From the NCBI GenBank assembly GCA_011503125.2, contig WWBZ02000001.1, positions 5,146,001 to 5,210,000 of the forward strand: a stretch of DNA of 64,000 bases, given 5' to 3'. Positions 43,200 to 53,681 of this stretch are shown piece by piece (within the stretch, counting starts at the first letter, position 1; each line of letters begins with the position of its first letter). Origin of the DNA: Botryosphaeria dothidea. Its lineage: Eukaryota; Ascomycota; Dothideomycetes; Botryosphaeriales; Botryosphaeriaceae. Under the pieces are notes generated by a model, which had not been told where the DNA came from, ran no database searches, and worked only from the letters and a program-made list of their open reading frames with translations. Both the position numbers and the translations under genes were made by a program.

Positions 43200-45329
43200 T
43201 AAATCTATAGAAATAGTTTAAGATATAGGGAATACTTAACGAAGTACCTACTAGAATCCTAATCGATATAGGATTAAGCGGAAATTTTATCTATAACGAG
43301 CTTATATAGAAGATAAATATCCCGTACCGTAAGAAATAGAAACCATATTTCCTTAGTAGATTCGACGGATCCTAGGTAGCCTACGAAGAAGGCTAGGTAA
43401 AGATAGAAACGGAGGAAGTAACCCTCTAGATAGGGAACTATTAAGAACGAATTTCCCTCGACGTCTAACGTATTCCTAGGCACGATATTATTCTAGGTAT
43501 ACCCTAGATCCGGATATAGAAACCTATCTTCGACTTCGGAGAAGAAGACTCTATTATCTTTTAAGAGAAGCTCGAGAATCTTCTATAAAAATAAGGATTA
43601 TAGAAGGAGAATAGATTATTAGATACCCTTCGAAAGCTTCTATCGATATTAATACGGGAAGTAGCTAGTATAAGGCCTAAATATAGTAACTATATAGGCG
43701 ACTCCGATAGTAGTATAAGTTAGTACTAGGACTACGACGTAAGTAGCGAAGCCTTCTCGGTAAAATATAACCCTATTATAGAAATAAGCCCTACTAAGCG
43801 AAATAATACTTCTAAATTAAGCTACGACTCTAGTAACGATAGCGTAAGACCTAGTAACGGTAGTATCGACGGTAACCTTAAGAAAAGCGTAAGATAGGAC
43901 TAGGATAGTAGCGTACGAGACGCCGCCTTCTCGGTAAAATATAGCACCTTAAGCGGAGTAAGACTAACCGAGTCTAGTATTCCCGACGAATAAGTATAGT
44001 ATATATTACGAAGAACTATAAGGAAAAGGTATAAGGCTAAGAGTAAGGCTTCGCGTAAGTAATTAGTAGCCACGGAACCTTAGATCGATATCTAGATAAT
44101 CTTAGAAGAGGTATTTAAGCGTATAAGACGCTAAGGCCACTAGGTCTACCTTATATATATTAAACCCTTATAGGCGGTATAATAGAGAGTACTAGCTAAG
44201 GCCGCACGGGAAAGGCTTAAGAATAAGAATAGTTCTACTTCTATTAGAGAAGACGATTCCGCGAAGATTAGAAGAGGATAATACGGTAGTTTAGAGATAT
44301 AGAACAATCTATATAGAGAACCTCTAATACCGGAAATAGAAACGGTACCTAGCGAGTACTAGAACTTAAAAGCCGTTTACTAAGAAAGAGAAAAAGGAGA
44401 TTTACCGAAGTATTAACTATAGAACTACGAGATTCTACTTAAGTCGGGCACGAAGCCAGCTTATAAGCCTATCTACTCCTTATTAGTAAAGAAAATAGAG
44501 GCTTTAAGGAAATATATCGAGAAGAACCTCGAGCGTAGATACATTCGGCCTTTAACGTTATTAGCCGGATACCTAATTCTTTTTATCCTAAAGAAGAATA
44601 GTAAATTACGCCTCTATGTCGACTACCGACAACTTAACGATATTACGATTAAAAACCGCTATCCGCTCCTACGTATCGATAAGCTCTAGGATAAGTTAGA
44701 GAAAGTAAAGTACTTTACGAAGCTAGACCTCCGGGAAGGATATTACCTAGTTAGAATTAAAGAAGAGGAAGAATAGAAGATAGCCTTTAGAACGAGGCTA
44801 GAACTCTACGAGTATACGGTTATACCCTTCGGGCTTACTAACGCGCCAGTAATCTTCTAAAATCTCGTTAACGACACGCTACGCGAATACTTAGATATCT
44901 TCTACTTAGCTTATCTCGACGATATTCTTATCTTTTTAAAGACTTTCGAGGATTATAAGAAGTATATTAGAAAGGTTCTAGAAGCCCTCTAGGCAAAGAA
45001 TCTATCTATTATACCCGAAAAATACGAATAGCACGTTTAAAGGACAGAATTCTTAGATTTTATTATTACTCTAGGTTACGTCGGTATAGATAACTTAAAA
45101 CTAGATTCTATTAGAGAATAGCTAGTACCTAAGACGATTAAGGAAGTTTAGTCCTTCCTTAGGTTCGCGAACTTCTATCGAAAGTTTATTTAGAACTACT
45201 TAAAGATCACGGAATCTTTAACGCGACTTACTCGAAAGAAGTATAGCTTTAAATAGAAAGACGATTAGTAGTAAGCCTTCGAATCGCTTAAACGTATATT
45301 TTACGAAGTACCGGTTCTAGGAATATATA
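43200..45329 (+). pseudogene. RIP-degraded pol, first part: protease and reverse transcriptase
   Basis: The protease active-site region is visible near 43255-43300 as RILIDIGLSGNFIYNE, a mutated Asp-Thr/Ser-Gly motif. Reverse transcriptase blocks follow: [20 protein letters not shown] near 44600, KYFTKLDLREGYYLVRIK near 44710, VIPFGLTNAPVIF near 44820, and the catalytic box AYLDDILIF at 44909-44935. Tryptophan and glutamine positions have become TAG. The frame is interrupted by LINE A after 45329. Confidence 0.88.
45316..45329 (+). repeat. Target-site duplication of LINE A (left copy)
   Basis: The 14-bp tctaggaatatata is repeated at 53668-53681; removing one copy plus the LINE rejoins the Gypsy RT/RNase H reading frame. 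Confidence 0.9.
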
Positions 45330-47109
45330 GATAGATAGATAAATTTATTTCTTCCCGATATAGCTCCCTTACGGGTCCATGCGGGGCTGGCTATCTATAG
45401 TTATTTTACACGAGGGGGAAAACCTTTTCGCCTAGCAAAAACCCCTCTTCTCTCTCTAGGCATACTATCCTATACTAGTTCTTATTTTTCCTTCTTACTA
45501 GTAGCGGCTGCTATAGCAGCCCTATATTTACCTACTAGACCTATCTCTTTAGTCTTTATTCTCGTAGTTATCCGGGTTCTAGTAGTTCTAGTAGTCCTAG
45601 TTATCCTCCTAGTTCCTCTTCCTAGTTATCTTCCTATATTAGTTTCCTTACTAGGCTAAATTGCTTAAGTAGCCCTAGGCGTAAGAACTAGTCTATTACT
45701 ACTTTAATTCCCTTCTTTATTAAGAGGAGGAAGTAGTAGTCCGTAGTCCCTACCCTTTAGAGTATCTATATCCTACCCTATTAGAAGTAGGGGTAGAAGA
45801 GGAGGATATACTTTAGGATTTATCTATGCTAGCCGTATAGACAGGTAGGACTAGGGTACCCTAGCACCTTACGCCTTAAGAGGAAGTCCTCTAGTCTAAT
45901 ATACTCTATACGTAGTAGAGTAGCGAGTATACTCTATAGCTTAGATAGTTCGCTATAGATTTATCTAATTTTTAGGTTCTACTATATACTTTAGGCTACT
46001 AGCTTGTCTTATCTTCCCTAGCTAGTAGACTTTATCTATCTCTTCTTCTACTTATTCCTATATACTATACGTAGCTTCGTTCGCTCTAGGAGACTCTAGT
46101 AGGTAGAGGGGTAGTAGTTAAGGAGTAAGTTTACCTTTTTTCTAAGTAGGGTTCTTCTAGTAGGGCTAGTAGCGCCTCTAGTACTTAGAGTAGCCCGAGC
46201 TATCTATTTAATACTCTAGTAAGTTTCCTCTACTACTATCGCGACTAGGCTATCCCTAGCTCTAATAGCCTAGGCTAGTACTAGTTCGTCTAGGTATAGT
46301 AAGAGTAGGGGAATCCCTATCTTATACTCTAAGGTTTATATACTAGTTAACTTATACGCCCCTAAGATAGTGCGTAGGCACTAGTTTTAGATCTTCTTTA
46401 GTGGCTGGATAGTTATTTTTCTCTACCCTAGGATTTCCTCTAGGGTATACTATACCCTATAGCCGTAGGTAAGGACTAGCCTTACTATAGCCGTATAGAT
46501 ATAACGGGCTTTAGTAAATAAGGCTCCCTAGGTAGACGCCGCGAGTCTAGAGAGAGATATACACTATTTAATTGCCTTAGCTTCTATTTCCCTAATATAG
46601 GGTTCCTATCTAAGCTTATTATCTACGTAGACTCCTAGAATCTTAATTATAGGCTCTAGGCATCTAGCAAATCTAGGGATACGGATCCCTACTACTATAT
46701 TAAATCTCCTTAGTTTCCTTATAAAATAAATAAGGTAATACTTATCGGGCGAGAAAGCTAACCCGTAGGTAGCTACCTAGTACTCGTAAATTTAATATAC
46801 TCCCTCTAGTGTCCTATAGTTCTATTCTATAGATCTACTAAAGGTTAGAATATTAGTATTATCGACGAATCTAAGGGGGAAGGTATTGCCCCTACGTAGC
46901 TATATAAGTAGATTAGAAGTAAAGAATAGGTAGAGTATCGGCGATAGTAAGGATCCCTAGAGAATCCCGGTTAAGGTCTAGATTAGTAGACTAGTAAAGT
47001 CTCCGAAGGATAGCTAAGTAGTACGGTCCTATAGAAAGAATCGGGTAAATCTTTCTACCTATTCTAGGAGTTTTGCTATCCTTATATTATAGAGAAGCCT
47101 TCTATAAGA

Positions 47110-47121
47110 TACGTAGTTATA
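47110..47121 (+). repeat. Target-site duplication of LINE B (left copy)
   Basis: The 12-bp tacgtagttata recurs at 50301-50312. The corresponding un-mutated sequence inside LINE B (at about 48896-48907) reads tacgtggtcata, so the duplicated target already carried two RIP-type changes. Confidence 0.92.
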
Positions 47122-47802
47122 TAGATAGATAGATAAATTCATTTCTTCCCGATATAGCTCCCTTACGGGTCCATGCGGGGCTAGCTATCTATAGTTATTT
47201 TACACGAGGGGGAAAACCTTTTCGCCTAGCAAAAACCCCTCCTCTCTCTCTGGGCATGCTATCCTATACTAGTTCTTGTTTTTCCTTCTTACCAGTAGCG
47301 GCTGCTATGGCAGCCCTACATTCACCTACTAGACCTATCCCTTCAGTCCTTGTCCTCGTAGTTATCCGGATCCTGGTGGTCCTGGTGGTCCTCCTAGTTC
47401 CTCTTCCTGGTTATCCTCCTGGATTAGTTCCCTTGCTAGGCTGAATTGCTTAAGCAGCCCTAGGCGTAAGAACCAGTCTGTTGCTGCTTTGATTCCCTTC
47501 TTCGTTGAGAGGAGGGAATAGTAGTCCGTAGTCCCTGCCCTTTGGAGCATCTGTGCCCTACCCTATTGGAAGTGGGGGCAGAAGAGGAGGATGTGCTTTG
47601 GGGTTTGTCTATGCCAGCCGCATGGACAGGCAGGGCTAGGGTGTCCTGGCACCTTGCGCCTAGAGAGGAAGTCCTCCAGTCCAATATGCTCAGTACGCAG
47701 TAGAGTGGCGAGTGTGCTCTGTGGCTTAGACAGTTCGCTGTGAATTTATCGAATCTTTGGGTTCCACTGTGTGCTTTGGGCTACTGGCTTATCTTGCCTT
47801 CC

Positions 47803-50202
47803 TTAGCTGGTAAACTTTGTCCATCTCTTCTTCCACTTGTTCCTATATACTATGCGTAGTCTTGTTCGCTCCGGAAGACTCTGGTAGGTAGGGGGGCAGT
47901 AGTTAAGGAGGGCTGTTGCTCTTTCTCTAAGCAGAGTTCTTCTGGCTGGGCCGGCTGTGCCTCTGGTGCCTAGTGTAGCCCGGGCTATCTCTTTAATGCT
48001 CTGGCAAGTGTCCTCTACCACCATTGCCACTGGGCCATCCCTAGATCTAATAGTCTGGGCCAGCGCCAGTTCGTCCAGGTAGAGTGAGAGTGGGGAAATC
48101 CCCGTCTCGTGCTCTAAAGTTTGTGTGCTGGTTGACTTGTATGCCCCTGAGATGGTGCGTAGGCACTGGTTTTGGATCTTCTGCAGTGGCTGGGTGGCTG
48201 TCTTTCTCCACCCTGGGGTTCCCTCTGGGACGTGCCATACCCCACAGCCGTAGGTCATGACTGGTCTCACCACAGCCATATAGATATAGCGGGCTTTAGT
48301 AAATGAAGCTCCCCAGGTGGATGCTGCGAGTCTAGAGAGAGATGTGCACTGTTTGATTGCCTTGGCTCCTGTTTCCCTGATGTGGGGTCCCCATCTAAGC
48401 TTGTTGTCTACGTGGACTCCTAGAATCTTGATTGTAGGCTCTGGGCATCCAGCAAATCCAGGGATACGGATCTCTGCTGCCATATTGAATCTTCTTGGTT
48501 TTCTTGTAAAATGAATGAGGTGATACTTGTCAGGCGAGAAAGCTGACCCGTGGGTAGCTGCCCAGCGCTCGCAAATTTGATGTACGCCCTCTAGTGTCCT
48601 ACAGTTTTGTTCTGTAGATCTACTAAAGGTTAGAATATTGGTATCATCGACGAATCCAAGGGGGAAGGTATTGCCCCTGCGTAGCTGTGTAAGTAGGTTA
48701 GAGGCAAAGAATAGGTAGAGGATCGGAGATAGTGAGGATCCCTGGGGAATCCCGGTTGAGGTCTGGATTGGTGGACTGGTAAAGTCTCCGAAGGATAGCT
48801 GAGTGGTACGGTCCTGTAGAAAGGATCGAGTGAATCTTTCTACCCATTCTGGGAGTTTTGCCATCCTCATATTGTAGAGAAGCCTTCTATGAGATACGTG
48901 GTCATATGCTCCCGAGATATCCAGGCTGAGGACTGAAGCCACCAGCCCTGGATCTTGTGCCCAGACAGTATAGATCTGTTCTGTGAGCAGGTCGAGAGCT
49001 GCTACTGCGGACCTGTTTCTCCTAGCTCCCATCTGTGTATTAGGGAGCAGGCCGTATGCTTCAGTAGCCTGGGAGATTCTATCTGCTATAATCCTCTCAA
49101 GTAGCTTCCCTAGCGTATTAAGTAGGGCAATCGGCCTAAATGATTTGGCTTTGGTATAGTTATCCCTCTGTGGTTTCCTTAGGACTACGGTAATGGAGCT
49201 TTTGAACTGCCTAGGGTGGTATGCAAGTGCGAGGCATCCCTGGAAGAGCCTAGTGAGTGGTCCGCTTAGTGTCTGAGCGCACTGCTTTAGGAACCTATTG
49301 ATAATCTTATCTGGGCCTGGTGCCTTATCTGGGGGGAGCTTCTTGATGGTATGGAGGACCTGCTCTTCAGTAAGGTCTTGAGGGATCTCCACTGGCTCTG
49401 GGTATATACACCCATCCAGATCTGAGAGGTCGGTGGCCCTGGGAGGGGGGAAGAACTGGTTGGTAAGGATTTCTGCCTTGGCCGGATTGTCGTAGCGCAG
49501 TTGTCCATCTGCTCCCTGGAGGGGTGGGAACTGAGGTGGGGCTGGAGGCTCTAGTGCCCTTGTTCTTGCCCACTTTGAGAGCTTCCAGAGTGCAGATGGG
49601 TCTGAGGTGATCTCAGCTACTGTTCTGCGCCATACTTTTGTTCTATCCCTTCTGATCTGCCTCTTCTTGCTATTAGCAATAGTTTGGTATACCACCCAGT
49701 CCTCCTCCCTCCCTGTGGCTGTCCATTTCCTTCTAGCTGCTCTCGCCTGGTGCACTAGGTCCGAACACTCCTTTGTCCATTGTATGGAGGCCCAGGGCGA
49801 GGGTCTCGCCACTGGGATGGTTTCCTGGATTGTTCTTTGGCAGGAAATCATACAATTGTATCTATGTACAAAGTTGCAGTAGGGTTCGACATGCCTATAA
49901 CCTCCAGTCTCCCAAAGGTCTATCCAGGCCCCTACCCCAGTTTTCAGCCGCTTCTCATTGCGGCCTCCACAGTCAGGGCCGGGCCAAACCCCTCCTGCCT
50001 GAGTAATCCCTGTTTGCTCCTTAAGCATGCATCGCCGGCGCTCTGTCCTAAAAGCTCCTAGTTGTTCATTCTCGTTTGCTTCAGCGTTGGTTTGGAGGCG
50101 AACAGTCCCGTCTCTATGCATACCGACACGCGCATCCGTTCTCTCGAGCCACGCAGCAGTCTCTCCGGCCAGGACGTGATCCTGCCTGCCATCCAGGTGC
50201 AC
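47803..50202 (-). CDS. LINE B reverse transcriptase reading frame (endonuclease missing)
   Basis: An open minus-strand frame of 799 codons beginning with GTG; the first ATG is near residue 28. Residues 121-799 are the reverse transcriptase of a Tad1/I-like LINE. They include SFRPIALLNTLGKLLERIIA, LSLDISGAYDHVSHRRLL, TGIPQGSSLSPILYLFFAS and the catalytic FVDDTN box (residues 517-522, bases 48643-48654). A thumb-like region and KILGVHVDNKLRWGPHI follow. Residues 1-120 come from the unrelated 5' segment and have no recognised domain. The frame stops at 47803, but homologous C-terminal sequence (for example LATLLRTEHIGLEDFLSRR and SPACPCGWHRQTPKHILLFC) continues after further stops down to about 47360. 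The protein is therefore C-terminally truncated. The copy is probably inactive: it lacks endonuclease and ORF1. Confidence 0.85.
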   Translation of the reverse strand: MHLDGRQDHVLAGETAAWLERTDARVGMHRDGTVRLQTNAEANENEQLGAFRTERRRCMLKEQTGITQAGGVWPGPDCGGRNEKRLKTGVGAWIDLWETGGYRHVEPYCNFVHRYNCMISCQRTIQETIPVARPSPWASIQWTKECSDLVHQARAARRKWTATGREEDWVVYQTIANSKKRQIRRDRTKVWRRTVAEITSDPSALWKLSKWARTRALEPPAPPQFPPLQGADGQLRYDNPAKAEILTNQFFPPPRATDLSDLDGCIYPEPVEIPQDLTEEQVLHTIKKLPPDKAPGPDKIINRFLKQCAQTLSGPLTRLFQGCLALAYHPRQFKSSITVVLRKPQRDNYTKAKSFRPIALLNTLGKLLERIIADRISQATEAYGLLPNTQMGARRNRSAVAALDLLTEQIYTVWAQDPGLVASVLSLDISGAYDHVSHRRLLYNMRMAKLPEWVERFTRSFLQDRTTQLSFGDFTSPPIQTSTGIPQGSSLSPILYLFFASNLLTQLRRGNTFPLGFVDDTNILTFSRSTEQNCRTLEGVHQICERWAATHGSAFSPDKYHLIHFTRKPRRFNMAAEIRIPGFAGCPEPTIKILGVHVDNKLRWGPHIRETGAKAIKQCTSLSRLAASTWGASFTKARYIYMAVVRPVMTYGCGVWHVPEGTPGWRKTATQPLQKIQNQCLRTISGAYKSTSTQTLEHETGISPLSLYLDELALAQTIRSRDGPVAMVVEDTCQSIKEIARATLGTRGTAGPARRTLLRERATALLNYCPPTYQSLPERTRLRIVYRNKWKKRWTKFTS

Positions 50203-50300
50203 CGAGGGTCAGAGCCCAGCGAAGGGGTGAGGTCCTCGGAGCCAGCAGTGGCTGCTGCGCACTACGCCCCGCGGGCAGCCCAGGTATCGTGCAGGGGCGC
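49841..50300 (-). repeat. Unrelated 5' segment of LINE B (chimeric part)
   Basis: 460 bp lying between the end of homology to LINE A (after ctttgg, 49835-49840) and the LINE B target duplication. It is GC-richer, has normal CpA/TpG content and matches nothing else in this window. It is open in the frame of the reverse transcriptase for 120 codons, perhaps by chance. It may be a template-switch product or the 5' end of a different LINE subfamily. Confidence 0.6.
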
Positions 50301-53300
50301 TACGTAGTTATATACTTCCGAGATATCTAGGCTAAGAACTAAAGCCACTAGCCCTAGGTCTTATACCTAGATAGTATAGATCTATTCTATAAGTAGGTTA
50401 AGAGCTACTACTACGGATCTATTTCTCCTAGCTCCTATCTATATATTAGGGAGTAGGCCGTATACTTTAGTAGTCTAGGAGATTCTATCTACTATAATCC
50501 TCTTAAGTAGCTTCCCTAGCGTATTAAGTAAAGTAATCGGCCTAAATGACTTGGCTTTAGTATAGTCGTCCCTCTATAGTTTCCTAAGGACTACGGTAAT
50601 AGAGCTTTTAAACTGCCTAGGATAGTATCCAAGTGCGAGGCATCCCTAGAAGAGCCTGGTAAGGGGTCCCCTTAGTGTCTCAGCGCATTGCTTTAGGAAC
50701 CTGTTGGTGATCTTATCTAGGCCTGGTGCCTTATCTGGGGGAAGCTTCTTAATAGTGTAGAGGACCTGCTCTTTAGTAAGGTCTTAGGGAATCTCTACTA
50801 GTACTAGGTATATACACCTATCTAGATCTAAGAGGTCGGTAGCCCTGGGAGGTGGGAAGAACTGGTTGGTAAGGATTTCTGCCTTGGACTGGTTGTCGTA
50901 ATGTAGTTGTTTATCTGCTCCCTAGAGGGGTGGGAACTAAGGTGGGGCTGGAGGTTCCAGTGCCCTTGTTCTTGCCTACTTTAAGAGCTTCTAGAGTGTA
51001 GATAGGTCCGAAGTAATCTTAGCTACTGTTCTACGCTATGCTTTTATTCTATCTCTTCTAATCTGCCTCTTCTTACTATTAGTAATAGTTTAGTATACTA
51101 CCTAGTCCTTCTCCCTCCCTATAGCCGTCTACTTTCTTCTAGCTGCTCTAGCCTAGTATACTAGGTCCGAACACTCCTTTATCTATTATATAGAGGCCTA
51201 GGGCGAGGGTCTCGCTACTAGGATAGTCTCCTAGATTATCCTTTAGATAGCCTCCTAGAGTAGTGTAGTAAAGTAATCTAGGTCTACTTTAGTGTTAAGA
51301 GGGGCTGCTTTAAGGTGTTCGAGCTTTAATTAGAGTATATTATTAGTTCTCTTCTAGTCTACTTTCTTCTACTAGAGCCTTAGGGGGCGTAGTTCTACGG
51401 GGGTAGAAGAAAAATTAAGTATAGTAAGGATAGGTAGGTAGTTAGAGGATAATTCGAGCTTCTAGCTAACTCTATAGCTAAGAATTCTCTCCTCTAGCTA
51501 CCGTAATATAAAGATAAGGTCTAGAGTACTCTCGCTGCTACTATCTCGTCTAGTAATAGTGCCCCTTAGAAGGGCTAGGTTAAGATTAGCTACGGTAGCT
51601 ATCTTAATTAGGTTATCCGCTAGAGTATAGTATATTAGGGAGGTTATACCTTCCTAGATAGGATGGTAGAGGTTAAAGTCCCCTAGGAGAATATACTCCC
51701 CTAGTTTTCTAAGAACTTCCGGTAGAAGAGATAGGGTTTCTAGCGCTGTACTAGTATAAGAGGCTAGCGGGGGATTATAGTAGTTATAGATATAGATTAT
51801 ATATGTCCTAGTAATAAGGGATAGTGTAATAAGATCTAGTAAATAGACTATTGCTTGCCAGGAGTCGGGGCTAATAGCCTTGCTTATAAAGAAGTAGGTT
51901 CTTGCTACTCTCTCCTAGGAAAAAACTATATAGTAGGTAGGGTATCTTACTATTATCTTAACCCTCGGGTTCCTCTAAGGTTCCTAGATAGCTAGGATAT
52001 AATAGATCTTTAGGTCTACTTCCTTAAAGAGCGGGAGTATTACCCTATCCTTACTCTTATAGACGTTATACTATATAATAGAGAGAGAGCCTATGTCTAA
52101 TATTGACTTCCTTCTATCTCTAAGTCCGGCTGCGAGGGGGCTAGTGGTATAGGCTATAAGGAGGGAGTTCCCGCGGGCTTCTCTAAGGCGTGTTATAAGC
52201 TATTAAGTCCGGTAAACCTTATTTAGTTAGGAGGCGGAGGGCGGCTTAAGTCTCTTGGCCTGCCTGGTCCCCTCTTAACCGGCTCCTCCTCTCTAATCCT
52301 CTTTCTTAGTCTAACGGTTAACTAGTTAGTTTAAGGCTGTGTTTTAGTTATTAGGGGTTCTTCTCGGTATCTTTCTAGTACTACTAGGCGGGCCTAGGCG
52401 GCCTTAGTATAGTAGGCTCTACGTGCTAGGCAGGAGTTGCTCTAGGCTATATACCTTTAAGAGTAGTTTACGTACTATATACTTTCCTTAGGGTAGTCCC
52501 TAGTATTATATACCTTACTATACTATCCGCACTTTTCCTCCTTTTTATAATAGTTAGTAATATATCCGTAGGCCTAGCACTTAAAATACTAGGTTACTAT
52601 AAAGACTACGTTATAGTACTACGCTATATAGATAGTAAAGTTAATAACTAGCCCCTTATTAATAATCTAGTTAGCGGTTTTAAGATTTATAGTGCTAAGG
52701 ATAATAGCCGAGTAAGTTTTCCCCTCTAGGAGCTTCCTCTTTAGCTAGGCTAGCTTGCTAATACGTAGTCCTAGGTATAGAGATAGGTTTTACTTCTAGA
52801 TAGTTTAGATAGCTTAGGGGTCTATAGTATCGATTCCTTCTCGAGGGACGTTATATACTAGTATTAAGTATAGCTACTAGTTAGGCCTAACTTCTTTTCC
52901 TAGTCCTATAGTCTATTCCTAGTCCTAGAGAAGGGCTATTCTAGTTACTTTATCCGGTATAAAGATCCTAACGTCTCTACTAGGGAGCTTCTTAGTAGTA
53001 AGTACTTTCTTATACGCCTAGCTTTTTCCTACCTAGATCTTTCTAATAATTACCTTATTTAAGAGCTTAGCTATTTCTTATCTATTTACTATCTCTAGGA
53101 AGTAGAGGATAAGTTTAGTAGTAGCTAGGGGGGTAGGGGGCTTCGGGGCTGCTTAGGCTATAATTTATATCTAGCTACGAGTATTAGGTATAGATATAGA
53201 GGTAGCCTAGATACGGTTAACTATCTTTTAGACCTATTAGACCTCTTTAAGGATATCCTTAAGGCCTAGCTTCTTAGTAGCTGCCTTCTAGTAGATAGTA

Positions 53301-53681
53301 ATATAATCCTAGAAGATTGTCTTAATAATATCGAGAAAATTTTTTACCTAGCTAGAGAGGACTAAAGAGAGGCTAGCGGATGTTTATAGGGCTTAGAGGA
53401 GGATATCTGCTGTTTTTAAGGCTCTCTTAACGTATTCTACGCTATACTAGGTACTCTACGGTTTCTTAGGGGTATATTAGGGCTAGGTAGAGGTAGTTAC
53501 TAGGGGAGGCTGTTCGCCTCTTCCTATATCCTCTATATTAACTACTTCGCGGCTATAGTTATCTTAAGTACTATTTTAGAACTCGCGAAGCCTAGGAGAG
53601 TTCCTAGGGCCCTCTCCCGGCGCCGTAGCTTAGAATCGATTTTTTAGTATAGTTATATTTTTTTCTCTCTAGGAATATATA

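Larger units (their letters stand above)
47122..50300 (-). mobile_element. LINE B: younger, RIP-poor copy of the same LINE family with an unrelated 5' segment
   Basis: 3179 bp on the minus strand, inserted in LINE A with a perfect 12-bp duplication tacgtagttata (47110-47121 and 50301-50312). Positions 47122-49840 align without large gaps to LINE A (45330-47121 plus 50313-51243). The 3' tail matches that of LINE A (tagatagatagataaattcatttctt...). Positions 49841-50300, the 5' end, do not match LINE A, so this copy lacks the endonuclease and ORF1. Unlike LINE A it retains CpA and TpG at normal levels. Confidence 0.92.
45330..53667 (-). mobile_element. LINE A: near-full-length Tad1/I-like non-LTR retrotransposon, RIP-degraded, split by LINE B
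   Basis: Minus-strand element inserted in the Gypsy pol, with a perfect 14-bp duplication tctaggaatatata (45316-45329 and 53668-53681). Its own length is about 5.15 kb after removing LINE B. The 3' end (left) terminates in a short tagatagatagata tail typical of such LINEs. Reading minus strand, ORF1 retains a zinc-knuckle spacing near 52545-52590 (ligands mostly Tyr after RIP). An apurinic-type endonuclease is recognisable by LLGDFNLYHP near 51665-51695 and a SN-Y-LPI block near 51440. The reverse transcriptase lies in 50313-51243 plus the part left of 47121. Almost every CpA/TpG has been converted, and stops are abundant. Confidence 0.88.

Noticed and set aside
45330..45470. The repeated segment at 45330 and 47122 as LTRs of one element
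   Set aside because: The two copies are the 3' ends of two LINEs in the same orientation; each has its own target duplication and gatag tail, and no LTR-type TG/CA ends.
49607..50330. Plus-strand frames opposite LINE B
   Set aside because: Shadows of the minus-strand reverse transcriptase frame and of the GC-rich 5' segment.
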